Source: Cellulomonas sp. URHD0024 (lineage in GTDB: Bacteria > Actinomycetota > Actinomycetes > Actinomycetales > Cellulomonadaceae). From it: a stretch of 64,000 nucleotides of DNA. The notes under the pieces are model-generated. The model saw nothing but the letters and a program-made list of their open reading frames with translations, was not told the DNA's origin and ran no database searches. The stretch spans positions 124,001 through 188,000 of the forward strand of contig NZ_AUEW01000010.1 in NCBI RefSeq assembly GCF_000426185.1. Reading direction: 5' to 3'. The stretch's first letter is position 1. Each line of letters begins with the position of its first letter. The position numbers and the translations under genes are program-made. Positions 44,574 to 54,664 of the stretch are shown here, piece by piece.

Positions 44574-47429
44574 TCAGGCGCGCGGCTTCTCGCGCATCTC
44601 CCAGGTCTCGATGGTGTCGCCGATCTCGACGTCGTTGAACGACCCGAGGCCGATACCGCACTCGAAGCCCTCGCGGACCTCCGTGGCGTCGTCCTTGAAC
44701 CGCTTGAGCGACTCGATCGTCAGGTTGTCCCCGATGACCTTGCCGCCACGCGTGACACGCGCCTTCGTGTTCCGTCGGATGAGGCCCGACCGGACGATCG
44801 AGCCGGCGATGTTGCCGAACTTCGACGACCGGAAGACCTCGCGCACCTCGGCGGAACCGAGCTGCACCTCCTCGTACTCCGGCTTGAGCATGCCCTTGAG
44901 GGCCGCCTCGACGTCGTCGATCGCCTGGTAGATGACCGAGTAGAAGCGCACGTCGACGCCCTCACGGTCGGCCAGCTCCTCGACACGCTCCGCGTACTTG
45001 ACGTTGAACCCGATGATGATCGCCGAGTCGACGGTCGCCAGGTTGACGTCGTTCTGCGTGATCGCACCGACACCGCGGTGGATGACCCGCAGATCGACCT
45101 CGTCGCCGACGTCGATCTTGAGCAGCGCGTCCTCGAGGGCCTCGACGGCACCCGAGACGTCGCCCTTGAGGACCAGGTTGAGGGTCTCGACCTTGCCCTG
45201 CTGGAGCGCCTGCGTGAAGTCCTCGAGGCTGATGCGCTTGCGACGCTTGGCCAGGAGGGCGGCACGCTCGGCCGCCTCGCGCTTCTCGCCGATCTGGCGC
45301 GCGGTGCGGTCGTCCGGAGCCACGATGAACGTGTCGCCGGCGCGGGGCACCGAGGTCAGACCGAGCACCTGGACCGGACGCGACGGCCCGGCCACGAGGA
45401 CCGGCTCGCCGTGCTCGTCGAACATCGCGCGGACGCGGCCGTAGGCCGTGCCGGCGACGATCGAGTCGCCCACCTCGAGCGTGCCCGACTGGACGAGCAC
45501 CGTCGCGACGGCACCGCGGCCCTTGTCGAGGTTCGCCTCGATGGCAACGCCACGAGCGTCCTTGTCGGCGTTGGCCCGCAGGTCGAGAGCGGCGTCCGCC
45601 GTGAGGAGGACCGCCTCGAGGAGCTGGTCGATGCCGACGTTCTGCTTCGCGGAGACGTCGACGAACATCGTGTCGCCGCCGTACTCCTCGGCCACCAGGT
45701 TGTACTCGGTGAGCTGCTGGCGGATCTTGTCGGGGTTGGCCCCCTCCTTGTCCACCTTGTTGACCGCGACCACGATCGGCACGCCGGCCGCCTGGGCGTG
45801 GTTGAGCGCCTCGATGGTCTGCGGCATCACGCCGTCGTCGGCCGCGACCACGAGGATCGCGATGTCGGTCACCTGCGCACCACGGGCACGCATGGCGGTG
45901 AACGCCTCGTGACCCGGGGTGTCGATGAACGTGACGGCACGGTCGATGCCCTCGTGCGTGGTGTGCACCTGGTAGGCACCGATGTGCTGCGTGATCCCGC
46001 CGGCCTCGCCCGCGACGACGTCCGTCTGGCGGATGGCGTCGAGGAGCTTGGTCTTTCCGTGGTCGACGTGGCCCATGACGGTGACGACCGGCGGGCGCGC
46101 CGTCAGGTCGTCGTCGCCCTCCGCCTCGAGCTCGGCATCCAGGTCGATGTCGAAGGCCCCGAGCAGCTCGCGGTCCTCCTCCTCGGCCGACACCATCTCG
46201 ATGACGTAGCCGAGCTCGACCGCGAGCGTGCCGAACGTGTCCTCGTCGAGCGACTGCGTCGCCGTGGCCATCTCACCGAGGTGGAACAGCACCGTGACCA
46301 GAGCCGCCGGGTTGGCGTCGATCTTGTCGGCGAAGTCGTTCAGCGACGAGCCGTGGCGGAGGCGGACGACGGTCTTGCCGTTGCCGCGGGGGACCTGGAC
46401 GCCGCCGAGCGACGGCGCCTGCATCTGCTCGAACTCTTGACGCTTCGCACGCTTCGACTTGCGGCCGCGGACGGGACGACCGCCCGCACGGCCGAAGGCA
46501 CCCTGCGTGCTGCCGCGACCGGCACCACCGGGACGACCGCCGCCGCCACCGGGACGACCGGCGAAGCCGCCACCGCCGCCGGGGGCACCGCCGGGCGCGC
46601 CACCGGGTGCGCCGCCGGGACGACCGGCGTAGCCACCACGGGCACCGCCCGGACCGCCGCCTGCGCGACCGCCACCGGGACCGGCCGGACGCTCCCCGGG
46701 ACGGCCGACACCGCTGGCCGTGCGGCCCGGCATCATGCCCGGGTTGGGGCGCGGACCGCCGGGACGGGGACCACCGGGACGGGGGCCACCGGGACGCTCG
46801 CCTGCCGACGCAGCGGGAGCCGCGCCGTCGGCCGGAGCGGGACGTCGGTCGCGGTCGCCCGGACGCGGCATGCCCTGCGAGGGCGCGAACGGGTTGTTGC
46901 CGGGACGCGGACCGCCGGGACGGTTCTCGCGCGGGCGCTCGCCCTGGCGGGGCATGCCCTGCGAGGGTGCGAAGGGGTTGTTGCCGGGGCGCGCGGCAGG
47001 CGCGGGCGCCTGACGCGGTCCGGGACGGACCGCGGGACTCGTCGACGACGCGGCAGCAGGAGCTGCGGCGGGCGCGGGGGCTGCGGCGGGTGCCGACGCG
47101 GCGGCCGGAGCCGGACGCGACGGGGCGGGAGCAGCCGGAGCCACGGCAACCGGCGCTGCTGCGGCCGGACGCGGTGCCTCGACGACGGGGGCGGCGGGTG
47201 CGGGGGCGGGCGCCGGCGCAGGACGCGCGGGTGCCTTGGGTGCTGCTGCTGCCGGCGCGGACGTTCCCGCACCTGCGGGGTACTCGTCGCGCAGCTTGCG
47301 GACGACCGGGGGTTCGATGGTCGACGATGCCGACCGGACGAACTCACCGAGATCGTTCAGCTTGGTCATGATGGTCTTGCTGTCGACCCCGAGCTCTTTC
47401 GCGAGCTCGTAGACGCGGACCTTGGCCAC
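44574..47429 (-). CDS. infB: Translation initiation factor IF-2
   Basis: The 951-residue GTPase places initiator tRNA on the 30S subunit. It opens with the IF2_N domain ([23 protein letters not shown]). A very long low-complexity Ala/Pro/Gly/Arg region (about 55-330) follows, containing a repeated [12 protein letters not shown] unit and RPGGP runs. The G domain has GHVDHGKT at about 451, then DTPGHEAF and NKVDK. Domains II-IV follow to the C-terminus. The GTG start has AGGAGA just upstream. The long N-terminal linker is usual for actinobacterial IF-2. Confidence 0.97.
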   Translation of the reverse strand: MAKVRVYELAKELGVDSKTIMTKLNDLGEFVRSASSTIEPPVVRKLRDEYPAGAGTSAPAAAAPKAPARPAPAPAPAPAAPVVEAPRPAAAAPVAVAPAAPAPSRPAPAAASAPAAAPAPAAAPAAASSTSPAVRPGPRQAPAPAARPGNNPFAPSQGMPRQGERPRENRPGGPRPGNNPFAPSQGMPRPGDRDRRPAPADGAAPAASAGERPGGPRPGGPRPGGPRPNPGMMPGRTASGVGRPGERPAGPGGGRAGGGPGGARGGYAGRPGGAPGGAPGGAPGGGGGFAGRPGGGGGRPGGAGRGSTQGAFGRAGGRPVRGRKSKRAKRQEFEQMQAPSLGGVQVPRGNGKTVVRLRHGSSLNDFADKIDANPAALVTVLFHLGEMATATQSLDEDTFGTLAVELGYVIEMVSAEEEDRELLGAFDIDLDAELEAEGDDDLTARPPVVTVMGHVDHGKTKLLDAIRQTDVVAGEAGGITQHIGAYQVHTTHEGIDRAVTFIDTPGHEAFTAMRARGAQVTDIAILVVAADDGVMPQTIEALNHAQAAGVPIVVAVNKVDKEGANPDKIRQQLTEYNLVAEEYGGDTMFVDVSAKQNVGIDQLLEAVLLTADAALDLRANADKDARGVAIEANLDKGRGAVATVLVQSGTLEVGDSIVAGTAYGRVRAMFDEHGEPVLVAGPSRPVQVLGLTSVPRAGDTFIVAPDDRTARQIGEKREAAERAALLAKRRKRISLEDFTQALQQGKVETLNLVLKGDVSGAVEALEDALLKIDVGDEVDLRVIHRGVGAITQNDVNLATVDSAIIIGFNVKYAERVEELADREGVDVRFYSVIYQAIDDVEAALKGMLKPEYEEVQLGSAEVREVFRSSKFGNIAGSIVRSGLIRRNTKARVTRGGKVIGDNLTIESLKRFKDDATEVREGFECGIGLGSFNDVEIGDTIETWEMREKPRA

Positions 47430-47564
47430 ATCTCTCCTGTCTCGGTCCGCCCGGACAGGGTCGGACCGTCGTTAGTTCTGGGTACTCATCGCTGGGTACT
47501 CATCGGTGCGTGCTCATCGGGTAGCCATCGGCTTCCAGACCCGCTTCCCTCATCGACGATCGGC

Positions 47565-47864
47565 CTACGACGCCGGGATCTGCCCGGTGCCGCTCTCATC
47601 CTGCTTCTCCTCGACGTACCTGCGCACGGCGCTCACATCGAGCAGGCCCGCGTTGCGCAGTGCCCGCCCGAGTGCACGTCGGCGTTCGGCGGTGTCGAGG
47701 CATCCAGGATCGGGGTGCAGCCACGCCCCCCTGCCCGGCATCCGGCGACCGACGTCCACGGTCAGCGCGGGAACTCCCGCGGCATCCGTGGCGACGACCA
47801 CCCTCAGCAGGGCTGACCTCGGGCCAGTGGCTCGGCACCCCACGCACGTCCGGACCGGACCCAT
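47565..47864 (-). CDS. rnpM: YlxR/RnpM-family RNA-binding protein
   Basis: The 99-residue protein begins MGPVRTCVGCRATGPRSALLRVVV and has GRRMPGRGAWLHPDPGCLDTAERRRALGRALR, the signature of YlxR (DUF448). Homologues bind RNase P RNA and reduce its activity. It sits between nusA and infB, its conserved place in the rimP-nusA-ylxR-infB operon. ATG 47864 is used because the family begins at that point; the frame is open upstream towards the nusA stop. The C-terminal tail after about residue 75 is variable. Confidence 0.93.
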   Translation of the reverse strand: MGPVRTCVGCRATGPRSALLRVVVATDAAGVPALTVDVGRRMPGRGAWLHPDPGCLDTAERRRALGRALRNAGLLDVSAVRRYVEEKQDESGTGQIPAS

Positions 47865-47980
47865 GCCAGAGACCGCTTTCGCTGTCTGTGGGGTCCGCCG
47901 GCTCGACGGGAGGAGCCGGACATCCGGCCCAGCCGCAGTGAGTCTACCGCGCCGTGCCACTGGATGCGTCAATCGTGACG

Positions 47981-49009
47981 TCATTCACCGGCACTCGCGC
48001 CCTGCAGGTCGCCGGGCACCTCCGCGTCGGAGCGGATGTCGATGCGCCAGCCGGTCAGCTTGGCGGCGAGCCGGGCGTTCTGGCCCTCCTTGCCGATCGC
48101 CAGCGACAGCTGGTAGTCCGGCACGACGACCCGGGCGGCACGCGCCTCGGGGTCCACGACCGTCACCGACAGGACCCGGGCGGGCGACAGCGCGTGCGCG
48201 ATCATCTCGGCCGGGTCGTCGGCGTGGTCGACGATGTCGATCTTCTCGCCGTGCAGCTCGGCCATGACGGCCCGGACGCGGCCGCCCATCGGGCCGATGC
48301 ATGCACCCTTGGCGTTCACGCCGGCGACGGTCGCGCGGACGGCCATCTTGGTGCGGTGACCGGCCTCGCGCGCCATCGCGGTGATCTCGACGGTCCCGTC
48401 GGCCACCTCGGGGACCTCCAGCTCGAACAGCTTGCGCACCAGGTTCGGGTGTGTGCGGGACAGCGTGACCTGCGGGCCGCGCGGACCGCGGGCGACCTCG
48501 AGCACATAGCCGCGGATGCGGTCGCCGTGCACGTACTCCTCCCCCGGCACCTGCTCGTGGGCCGGCAGGACGGCCTCGGTGCCGCCCACGTCGATGAGCA
48601 CGGTGCGCGGATCGCGTCCCTGCTGGATGACGCCGCCGAGCACCTCACCCTCCTTGCCACGGAACGCGCCCAGCACCTGGTCGTCCTCGGCGTCGCGGAG
48701 GCGCTGCACGATGACCTGCCGCGCCGTCGCGGTCGCGATGCGTCCGAACCCGTCGGGGGTGTGGTCGAACTCCGGCTCGTCGTGCGGTGCGTAGGTGGGT
48801 GCGTCGTCCTCCTGCGCCGGAGGCTCCTCGCGCGCCCAGACGGTCACGTGGCCACTCTTGCGGTCCACCTCGACGCGGGCCCGCGTGTGCGCGCCCGGCG
48901 TGCGGTGGTACGCCGAGAGGAGCGCCTGCTCGATCGCCGAGACGAGCACGTCGAGGCTGATCTCCCGCTCGCGCTCGAGCATCCTCAGCGTCTGCATGTC
49001 GATGTCCAT
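47981..49009 (-). CDS. nusA: Transcription termination/antitermination factor NusA
   Basis: The 342-residue protein binds RNA polymerase and modulates pausing, termination and rRNA antitermination. The N-terminal domain starts [22 protein letters not shown]. An S1 domain follows (about 110-180, [12 protein letters not shown]), then KH1 and KH2 with [16 protein letters not shown] and [18 protein letters not shown]. It lacks the extra C-terminal acidic repeats of E. coli NusA, as usual in actinobacteria. ATG 49009 is 1 base after the rimP stop, so translation is coupled. Confidence 0.97.
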   Translation of the reverse strand: MDIDMQTLRMLEREREISLDVLVSAIEQALLSAYHRTPGAHTRARVEVDRKSGHVTVWAREEPPAQEDDAPTYAPHDEPEFDHTPDGFGRIATATARQVIVQRLRDAEDDQVLGAFRGKEGEVLGGVIQQGRDPRTVLIDVGGTEAVLPAHEQVPGEEYVHGDRIRGYVLEVARGPRGPQVTLSRTHPNLVRKLFELEVPEVADGTVEITAMAREAGHRTKMAVRATVAGVNAKGACIGPMGGRVRAVMAELHGEKIDIVDHADDPAEMIAHALSPARVLSVTVVDPEARAARVVVPDYQLSLAIGKEGQNARLAAKLTGWRIDIRSDAEVPGDLQGASAGE

Positions 49010-49010
49010 C

Positions 49011-49592
49011 TCAGCTCTCCTGTCCGGCGTCGGCGTCGCTGCCGGCCTCGTCGTCGTCCACGGGCCCGACACCTGTCAGGTCAACCTCGACGTGCGCGGC
49101 GCGCACCTCGGACAAGGGGATCCGCACGGGCTCCCCCACCACCGGCTTGCGACCCTTGAGGCCAGGGGTCACCGGCACGACGACGATGGTGCCGTCGTCC
49201 GACCCCGTCCGCTCGACGGCCGTCAGCCGCCCGCTCACGGGCTCGTCGTCGTGCCTCTTCACGATCACGGTGTGACCCACGGCGTGCGTGAAGTGCCGGC
49301 GCTCGGTCAGCGGGCGGGACACCCCGGGGCTCATCACCTCGAGCGTGTACTCGCCGGTGATCGTGTCCGCCGCGTCCAACGCGTCGGAGACGGCGTGCGT
49401 CGCCTCGGCGATGCGGTCCAGGTCCAGGCCGCCGTCGTCGTCCTCGGTCACGTCGATCACGACCTCGACGACCGACCGACCTGCGGCGCGTCGCACCACG
49501 ACGTCCTCCAGCAGCAGACCCACCGACTCGACGGCCGGCACGACGACCTGCCGGACCCGCTCGGCGTGTGCTGGGTGCTCTGGCGCGGCCAT
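49011..49592 (-). CDS. rimP: Ribosome maturation factor RimP
   Basis: The 193-residue protein is needed for 30S subunit maturation. It shows [22 protein letters not shown], then [29 protein letters not shown], and [25 protein letters not shown]. The C-terminal SH3-like domain is followed by an acidic tail. ATG 49592 has AGGAGG about 5 bases upstream. It is the first gene of the rimP-nusA-rnpM-infB operon, which starts divergently from the lipoprotein gene at 49725. Confidence 0.96.
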   Translation of the reverse strand: MAAPEHPAHAERVRQVVVPAVESVGLLLEDVVVRRAAGRSVVEVVIDVTEDDDGGLDLDRIAEATHAVSDALDAADTITGEYTLEVMSPGVSRPLTERRHFTHAVGHTVIVKRHDDEPVSGRLTAVERTGSDDGTIVVVPVTPGLKGRKPVVGEPVRIPLSEVRAAHVEVDLTGVGPVDDDEAGSDADAGQES

Positions 49593-49724
49593 GTCAGCCT
49601 CCTGTCGGCTCCAGCGGGTCAGTGCCGAGGCAACGGATCGACCCTGTGATGTTGTGGGGTCCAGCGTAACGAGTCCGGGCGTGCCCGACCGCCGCCGCAG
49701 CAGCGCATGGCAGGATCACCGGCG

Positions 49725-50768
49725 ATGCATCCCCCCTCGCACCCGCACCAGTACCCGGATGTCGCCTCGCGCGCCGGCCGGGTCGGTGTCGCGCTCGCCA
49801 CACTCCTCGCTCTCGCGCTCCTGGCGGGTTGCGGTCTGCGGACCGAGACACCGCCGCCGGTCGAGCCGAGCCCCGACGCGATCGAGCAGGTACGCGGCCG
49901 AACGGTCGCCGACGCCCAGGCGCTGGCCGCAGACGCACGCGCGCTGTCCGCGACCGCCGCCGAGCCGGTCGCGCGCGTCCTGGCCGACGTCGCATCGTTC
50001 TCCGACCAGCACGCCGAGCAGGCGGGCGGCACCTACGTCTCCGGGCTGCCGACGCCGACCACGTCGCCGTCGACGGCTGCGGTGGTACCCGACGTGCCGA
50101 CGTTCCTGGCCGACCTGGCGGCCGCGACCACGACCTCGCTGACCGATGCCGATGCGGTCGAGGACGGCACGCTCGCCCGGCTCGTGGCGTCGATCGCCAC
50201 CTCACGCGCCGAGCTCACCGCCCGGCTCGCGAAGGCCGCCGGACTGCCCGCACCGGCGGTCGAGCCTGCGGACGAGGATGCCACCCCCGCTCCCACCGCG
50301 ACCGAGCCCGCGACACCCGCGCCGAGCCCGAGCGTCGCCCTGCCTGCGTCCTCCCTCGACGCGCTCGCGCTCGCGCACGACCAGGCCGGATTCGGCTTCG
50401 AGGTGATCGCCGCGAAGCTGTCCGGCGACCAGCGCGCGACCGCCCGGGCGGCCGCGTCGTCCAACCGCTCCGAGAGCGAGCGATGGGCTCGTGCGTCGGG
50501 CAGCGACGGCACGCCGCGGGATCCACGCCGGGCCTCCTACGCGCTGCCGGCCGGGCTCGACGATCCCAGCGTCGCCGTCGCCCTCGGCCGCACGCTGGAG
50601 TCCGCGGTCGCGGACGCCTATGCCCATGCCGTGGCCACCGCTCCGGCGGGTGAGCGCGTGCCGCTGATCTCGGGCCTGCGCGCCGCGACGACCGCCGCCG
50701 CAACCTGGGGCGCTACCCCGGTCCCGTTCCCGGGCCTCCCCGAACAGGTCCAGAAGCCCACCACCTGA
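49725..50768 (+). CDS. Secreted lipoprotein with DUF4439/ferritin-like C-terminus
   Basis: The 347-residue protein has a signal peptide ending in the lipobox LLAGC, so it is anchored to the outer face of the membrane. An Ala-rich helical region and a Pro/Thr linker (about 180-210, ATPAPTATEPATP) precede a C-terminal domain. That domain begins LDALALAHDQAGFGFEVIAAKL, typical of DUF4439, a ferritin-like four-helix domain of unknown function common in actinobacteria. ATG 49725 is preferred because AGGA lies 9 bases upstream; another ATG is at 49707. It stands alone and converges on proS across two palindrome copies. Confidence 0.8.
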   Translation: MHPPSHPHQYPDVASRAGRVGVALATLLALALLAGCGLRTETPPPVEPSPDAIEQVRGRTVADAQALAADARALSATAAEPVARVLADVASFSDQHAEQAGGTYVSGLPTPTTSPSTAAVVPDVPTFLADLAAATTTSLTDADAVEDGTLARLVASIATSRAELTARLAKAAGLPAPAVEPADEDATPAPTATEPATPAPSPSVALPASSLDALALAHDQAGFGFEVIAAKLSGDQRATARAAASSNRSESERWARASGSDGTPRDPRRASYALPAGLDDPSVAVALGRTLESAVADAYAHAVATAPAGERVPLISGLRAATTAAATWGATPVPFPGLPEQVQKPTT

Positions 50769-50773
50769 ACCAG

Positions 50774-50817
50774 ACGTCCGCACTCGTGGGTGCCCTAGGC
50801 CCCACGAGTGCGGACGT
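50774..50817. repeat. Intergenic palindrome family, copy B
   Basis: ACGTCCGCACTCGTGGG (50774-50790) pairs perfectly with 50801-50817 around a 10-base loop. The stem sequence is the same as copy A at 43986. It lies just downstream of the lipoprotein gene, facing proS. Confidence 0.85.
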
Positions 50818-50836
50818 TTGGGGGTGGGTCAGCGGG

Positions 50837-50880
50837 ACGTCCGCGTTCGTGGGTGCCAGGGGCCACACGAACGCGGACGT
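50837..50880. repeat. Intergenic palindrome family, copy C
   Basis: ACGTCCGCGTTCGTG (50837-50851) pairs perfectly with 50866-50880. Compared with copies A and B two stem positions differ, and both changes are compensated on the other arm, keeping the pairing. It is the nearest element to the proS stop. Confidence 0.85.
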
Positions 50881-50889
50881 TGCGTCGGG

Positions 50890-52686
50890 TCAGGCGGTGA
50901 GCAGGGTGGCGACGAGGGCTGCCACGTGGTCGGCGGCCTGGTCGACCGCGACCTGCTCGGTCGTGCCACCGGTGCGCGGACGGACCTCCACGACACCCTC
51001 GGCGAGCCCGCGCCCGACGACGACGACCAGCGGCACACCCAGCAGCTCGGCGTCGGCGAACTTCACGCCGGGCGAGACGCGACCCGGGCGGTCGTCGTAG
51101 ATGACCTCGACGCCGCGCGACGAGAGCTCGGTGGCCAGCACCTCGGCCGCCTCGAAGACCGCCGGGTCCTTGCCGGTGGCCACGACAGTCACGTGCGCGG
51201 GGGCGACGTGCGCGGGCCACGCGAGACCACGCTCGTCGTTGTTGGCCTCGGCCAGCGCGGCGAGCACGCGGGTCACACCGATGCCGTAGGAGCCCATCGT
51301 GACCACCTGCGACTTGCCGTTCTGGTCCAGCACGGTCAGGCCCAGCGCCTGGGCGTACTTGCGACCGAGCGCGAAGATGTGGCCGATCTCGATGCCGCGA
51401 GCCAGCTCCAGCGGTCCCGAACCGTCGGGCGCGAGGTCACCGGCACGCACCTCCGCGGCCTCGACCGTCCCGTCGGCGGTGAAGTCGCGGCCCGCGACGA
51501 GGTCGAACACGTGCCGGCCCGGCTCGTTCGCCCCCGTGATCCACCGGGTGCCGGGAACGACGCGCGGGTCGAGCACGTACCGCACGGCGGTGCGCTCCGC
51601 CCCCTCGGCGACGGGGACGTTCGGACCGATCGCGGCGGGGCCGATGTACCCCCGGACCAGCTCGGGGCGCGCGGCGAAGTCGGCGTCGCCCGCGGCCTCG
51701 ACCTCGGCCGGCGACACGGCCGCCTCGAGGCGCTTCAGGTCCACCTCGCGGTCGCCCGGCAGACCGACGACGAGCAGCTCGCGCTCACCGGTCGGGTGCA
51801 CGAGCGCGAGCACCACGTTCTTGAGGGTGTCGGCCGCCGTCCAGGCCCGGTCGGGCCGTGCGAAGCGCTCGTTCGCGAGGGCGACCAGCGAGTCGATGGT
51901 CGGAGTGTCCGGGGTGTCCTCGACGTGGGACGCGGGGGCGTCGTCGAACGGGACGGCGTCCGGGACCACCGTCGTGACGGCTTCCACGTTCGCCGCGTAG
52001 CCGCCGGCGGACCGGACGAACGTGTCCTCCCCGATCGCCGTCGGCGTCAGGAACTCCTCCGACCGGGAGCCGCCCATGGCGCCCGAGGTCGCCGCCACGA
52101 TCACGTACTCGAGCCCGAGGCGCTCGAAGATCCGCTGGTAGGCCACGCGCTGCGCCTGGTAGGAGGCTTCGAGCCCCTCGTCGTCGACGTCGAAGGAGTA
52201 GGCGTCCTTCATGATGAACTCGCGCCCGCGGATCAGCCCAGCGCGCGGACGGGCCTCGTCGCGGTACTTCGTCTGGATCTGGAAGAGCGTCAGGGGCAGG
52301 TCCTTGTACGACGAGTACAGGTCCTTGACCAGCAGCGTGAAGAGCTCCTCGTGCGTGGGCGCGAGCAGGTAGTCACCGCCCTTGCGGTCCTTGAGGCGGA
52401 AGATGTTCGGGCCGTACTCGGTCCAGCGGCCGGTCGCCTCGTAGGGCTCCCGCGGCAGCAGCGCCGGGAAGTGCACCTCCTGCGCGCCCGCGGCGTTCAT
52501 CTCCTCACGGACCACCGCCTCGACCTTGGCAAGCACCCGAAGGCCCAGCGGGAGCCAGGTGTAGATGCCCGGGGCAGCTCGACGGATGTAGCCGGCGCGC
52601 ACCAGGAGCCGGTGGCTCGCGACCTCGGCGTCGACGGGGTCCTCGCGCAGTGTGCGGAAGAAGAGCGTGGAAAGGCGCAGAAGCAT
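50890..52686 (-). CDS. proS: Prolyl-tRNA synthetase (bacterial type)
   Basis: The 598-residue class II synthetase attaches proline to tRNA-Pro. It has motif 1/2 segments [45 protein letters not shown] and motif 3 [17 protein letters not shown] central insertion (about 230-410) matches the editing domain that clears mis-charged alanine. The C-terminal anticodon-binding domain ends the protein. ATG 52686 follows TAGGCT at 7 bases and has no Shine-Dalgarno sequence, so it is probably leaderless. It is divergent from the Fpg/Nei gene. Confidence 0.98.
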   Translation of the reverse strand: MLLRLSTLFFRTLREDPVDAEVASHRLLVRAGYIRRAAPGIYTWLPLGLRVLAKVEAVVREEMNAAGAQEVHFPALLPREPYEATGRWTEYGPNIFRLKDRKGGDYLLAPTHEELFTLLVKDLYSSYKDLPLTLFQIQTKYRDEARPRAGLIRGREFIMKDAYSFDVDDEGLEASYQAQRVAYQRIFERLGLEYVIVAATSGAMGGSRSEEFLTPTAIGEDTFVRSAGGYAANVEAVTTVVPDAVPFDDAPASHVEDTPDTPTIDSLVALANERFARPDRAWTAADTLKNVVLALVHPTGERELLVVGLPGDREVDLKRLEAAVSPAEVEAAGDADFAARPELVRGYIGPAAIGPNVPVAEGAERTAVRYVLDPRVVPGTRWITGANEPGRHVFDLVAGRDFTADGTVEAAEVRAGDLAPDGSGPLELARGIEIGHIFALGRKYAQALGLTVLDQNGKSQVVTMGSYGIGVTRVLAALAEANNDERGLAWPAHVAPAHVTVVATGKDPAVFEAAEVLATELSSRGVEVIYDDRPGRVSPGVKFADAELLGVPLVVVVGRGLAEGVVEVRPRTGGTTEQVAVDQAADHVAALVATLLTA

Positions 52687-52693
52687 GACCGCG

Positions 52694-52699
52694 AGCCTA
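52694..52699 (-). promoter_or_regulatory. Putative -10 element of proS (leaderless start)
   Basis: On the minus strand TAGGCT ends 7 bases before the proS ATG at 52686. The position fits transcription starting at the start codon. Confidence 0.4.
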
Positions 52700-52737
52700 G
52701 TTGCTCGCGCCGAGCAGATTTACGGGAGCATGGGTGC

Positions 52738-53628
52738 GTGCCGGAGCTGCCCGAGGTCGAGGCGCTCGCGCAGTTCCTGCGCGGGCGGGCGGTCGACCAC
52801 GTCGTGACGTCGGTCGAGATCGGCGCGATCAGCGCGCTCAAGACGTTCCGCCCGCCGCCGGACGCGCTCAAGGGCGGGGTCGTCGTCGACGTCCAGCGCC
52901 ACGGGAAGTGGCTCGACCTCATGGTGGCGACGCCGACGGGCGAGCCGCTGCACCTGGTGTGGCACCTGTCGCGTGCGGGGTGGGTCCGCTGGTCCGAGCA
53001 GCTCTCCGACCGGCCGGTCCGACCGGGCAAGTCACCCATCGCGCTCCGCGTGCGGTTCGACGACGGCGCCGGCTTCGACCTGACCGAGGCGGGCACGCGC
53101 AAGCGGCTCGCGGTGCACGTCGTCGAGGACCCGCAGGACGTCCCGATGATCGCGACGTTGGGCGTCGAGCCCCTCTCGGAGGAGTTCACGACGGAACGCC
53201 TGCACGAGCTGCTCGCCGCCCGCAACCAGCAGGTCAAGGGACTGCTGCGCGACCAAGGCACCATCGCGGGGATCGGCAACGCGTACTCGGACGAGATCCT
53301 GCTGGTCGCCCGGATGAGCCCCTTCGCGATGACGAAGTCGTTCGACGCCACCAGGACCGCCACGCTCTACAGCGCGATCCACGACGTCCTCACCGAGGCG
53401 GTGCGGGCGGCGTCGGGCAAGCCGGCGGCCGAGCTCAAGGACGCGAAGCGACAAGGGATGCGCGTGCACGGACGCACGGGCGAACCGTGCCCGGGCTGGG
53501 ACGGGGTGCCCTGCGGCGACACGGTGCACGAGGTGTCGTTCGCCGACTCCGCGCTGCAGTACTGCCCCACCTGTCAGACCGGCGGGAAGCCGCTCGCCGA
53601 CCGACGGATGTCACGCCTGCTGCGCTGA
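52738..53628 (+). CDS. Fpg/Nei-family DNA glycosylase with variant zinc finger
   Basis: The 296-residue protein starts VPELPEVEA: after Met removal this exposes Pro2-Glu3, the catalytic residues of Fpg/Nei enzymes that excise oxidised bases and cut the strand. A lysine in RHGKWLDL matches the conserved beta-hairpin lysine. The helix-two-turn-helix region contains NQQVKGLLRDQGTIAGIGNAYSDEIL. The zinc finger is unusual: the first cysteine pair is spaced by seven residues (CPGWDGVPC), and the segment before the last pair reads FADSALQYCPTCQ without the usual arginine. This form is, as far as I recall, a known actinobacterial subgroup. The GTG start at 52738 is required by the PELPE motif. Confidence 0.92.
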   Translation: MPELPEVEALAQFLRGRAVDHVVTSVEIGAISALKTFRPPPDALKGGVVVDVQRHGKWLDLMVATPTGEPLHLVWHLSRAGWVRWSEQLSDRPVRPGKSPIALRVRFDDGAGFDLTEAGTRKRLAVHVVEDPQDVPMIATLGVEPLSEEFTTERLHELLAARNQQVKGLLRDQGTIAGIGNAYSDEILLVARMSPFAMTKSFDATRTATLYSAIHDVLTEAVRAASGKPAAELKDAKRQGMRVHGRTGEPCPGWDGVPCGDTVHEVSFADSALQYCPTCQTGGKPLADRRMSRLLR

Positions 53629-53668
53629 GGCGGCAGAGGCAGGCGTCCGGCTCAGCGGGGTCGGCCGG

Positions 53669-54604
53669 TCAGAACAGGACGGTCGCGTAGGTGCCGACCT
53701 GGCGGAAGCCCACGGCACGGTAGGCCGCGAGCGCCCGAGCGTTGTAGCTGTTGACGTACAGCGAGACCACCGGGACGACCTCGGCGCGAGTCGCCTGCAC
53801 GACGGCGGCCATGCCCGCCTCGGAGAGCCGCTCCCCGCGGCGGTCGGGCGCGACCCAGACCCCCTGGACCTGCGCGACGCCGCCGGCGACCGCGCCGAGC
53901 TCGGCCTTGAACACGACGTCCCTCCTCGACCGCGGCGAGGACGTGTCGACCCGCACGAACGACCGGCCCTGGGCGATCAGGTTGCGGACGCGCGTCTCGT
54001 AGGGGCCGCCCGGGCCACTGACGGGCGAGTAGCCGACCTCTTCGGTGAACATCTGGACGCAGGCCGGCAGGACGATGTCGAACTCCTCCGGGTTCGACCG
54101 GCGCACCCTCGGGTCGGCGGTCACCAGGGCGGCATGCTCGATCACCATCGACGGCTGGTCTTCGCGGACCTCGCGCGCCGCGGGCCAGAACTGCCGCAGG
54201 CGGCTCCACATCCCGAGGGTCGCGTCGGCGGGACCCACGATGGACGAGCAGCGACGACCCTGCAGGCGGGCGATCCCCGCGAACGCGTCGAGTGCCCGAG
54301 AGAGCGTGCGTGGGTCGTCAACGGGGACCACAGGAACCATGTTCGCGCCCGCGAAGCAGATGGCGACCAGCTCGTCGTCCTGCTCGTACCCCCAGAGGCT
54401 GCCACCTGCCGCACGCAGACCGCGACCGACGGCCTGCTCCAACCGGGCGGTGGCGAGCACGGAACCGACCGCATCACGTGCGCAGACGGCCAGCGCGCTC
54501 TCGAGGTCGACGTCCGAGAGGACCCGACCTCCAGCCCGGTTGTCGAGCAGAGCAGCGCGGCGTTGCACCATGAGGCGATCTTGCACCACCTCGGACCGAT
54601 TCAC
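53669..54604 (-). CDS. GNAT-family acetyltransferase with DUF4081 N-terminal domain
   Basis: The 311-residue protein has an N-terminal DUF4081-like domain (about 15-140, with SLWGYEQDDELVAICFAGANMVPV) and a C-terminal GNAT domain (about 170-311). The acetyl-CoA region VQGVWVAPDRRGERLSEAGMAAVV and the late LYVNSYNARALAAYRAVGFRQVGTYATVLF are clear. It follows ispG in the same direction by 60 bases, as in many actinobacteria. GTG 54604 is used; ATG 54571 is an alternative. The substrate is unknown, possibly a protein or amino-acid derivative. Confidence 0.88.
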   Translation of the reverse strand: MNRSEVVQDRLMVQRRAALLDNRAGGRVLSDVDLESALAVCARDAVGSVLATARLEQAVGRGLRAAGGSLWGYEQDDELVAICFAGANMVPVVPVDDPRTLSRALDAFAGIARLQGRRCSSIVGPADATLGMWSRLRQFWPAAREVREDQPSMVIEHAALVTADPRVRRSNPEEFDIVLPACVQMFTEEVGYSPVSGPGGPYETRVRNLIAQGRSFVRVDTSSPRSRRDVVFKAELGAVAGGVAQVQGVWVAPDRRGERLSEAGMAAVVQATRAEVVPVVSLYVNSYNARALAAYRAVGFRQVGTYATVLF

Positions 54605-54664
54605 CCTATCTACGGCGCGTCGATGTGATGAATTCCCGGTGGGTCCCCGAGCGGATTCGCCCGG

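Noticed and set aside
44559..47816. A 1085-codon open frame on the plus strand opposite infB
   Set aside because: It is antisense to a certain gene, is dominated by runs of Arg/Asp/Gly/Thr from GC-rich codon mirror effects, and has no recognisable domain.
47898..47919. CCGGCTC/GAGCCGG hairpin between nusA and rnpM
   Set aside because: Only 7 bp, expected by chance in sequence this GC-rich, and inside an operon where termination would be unexpected.
50818..52737. Long upstream extension of the Fpg/Nei frame
   Set aside because: It lies antisense to proS; the catalytic Pro2-Glu3 needs initiation at 52738.
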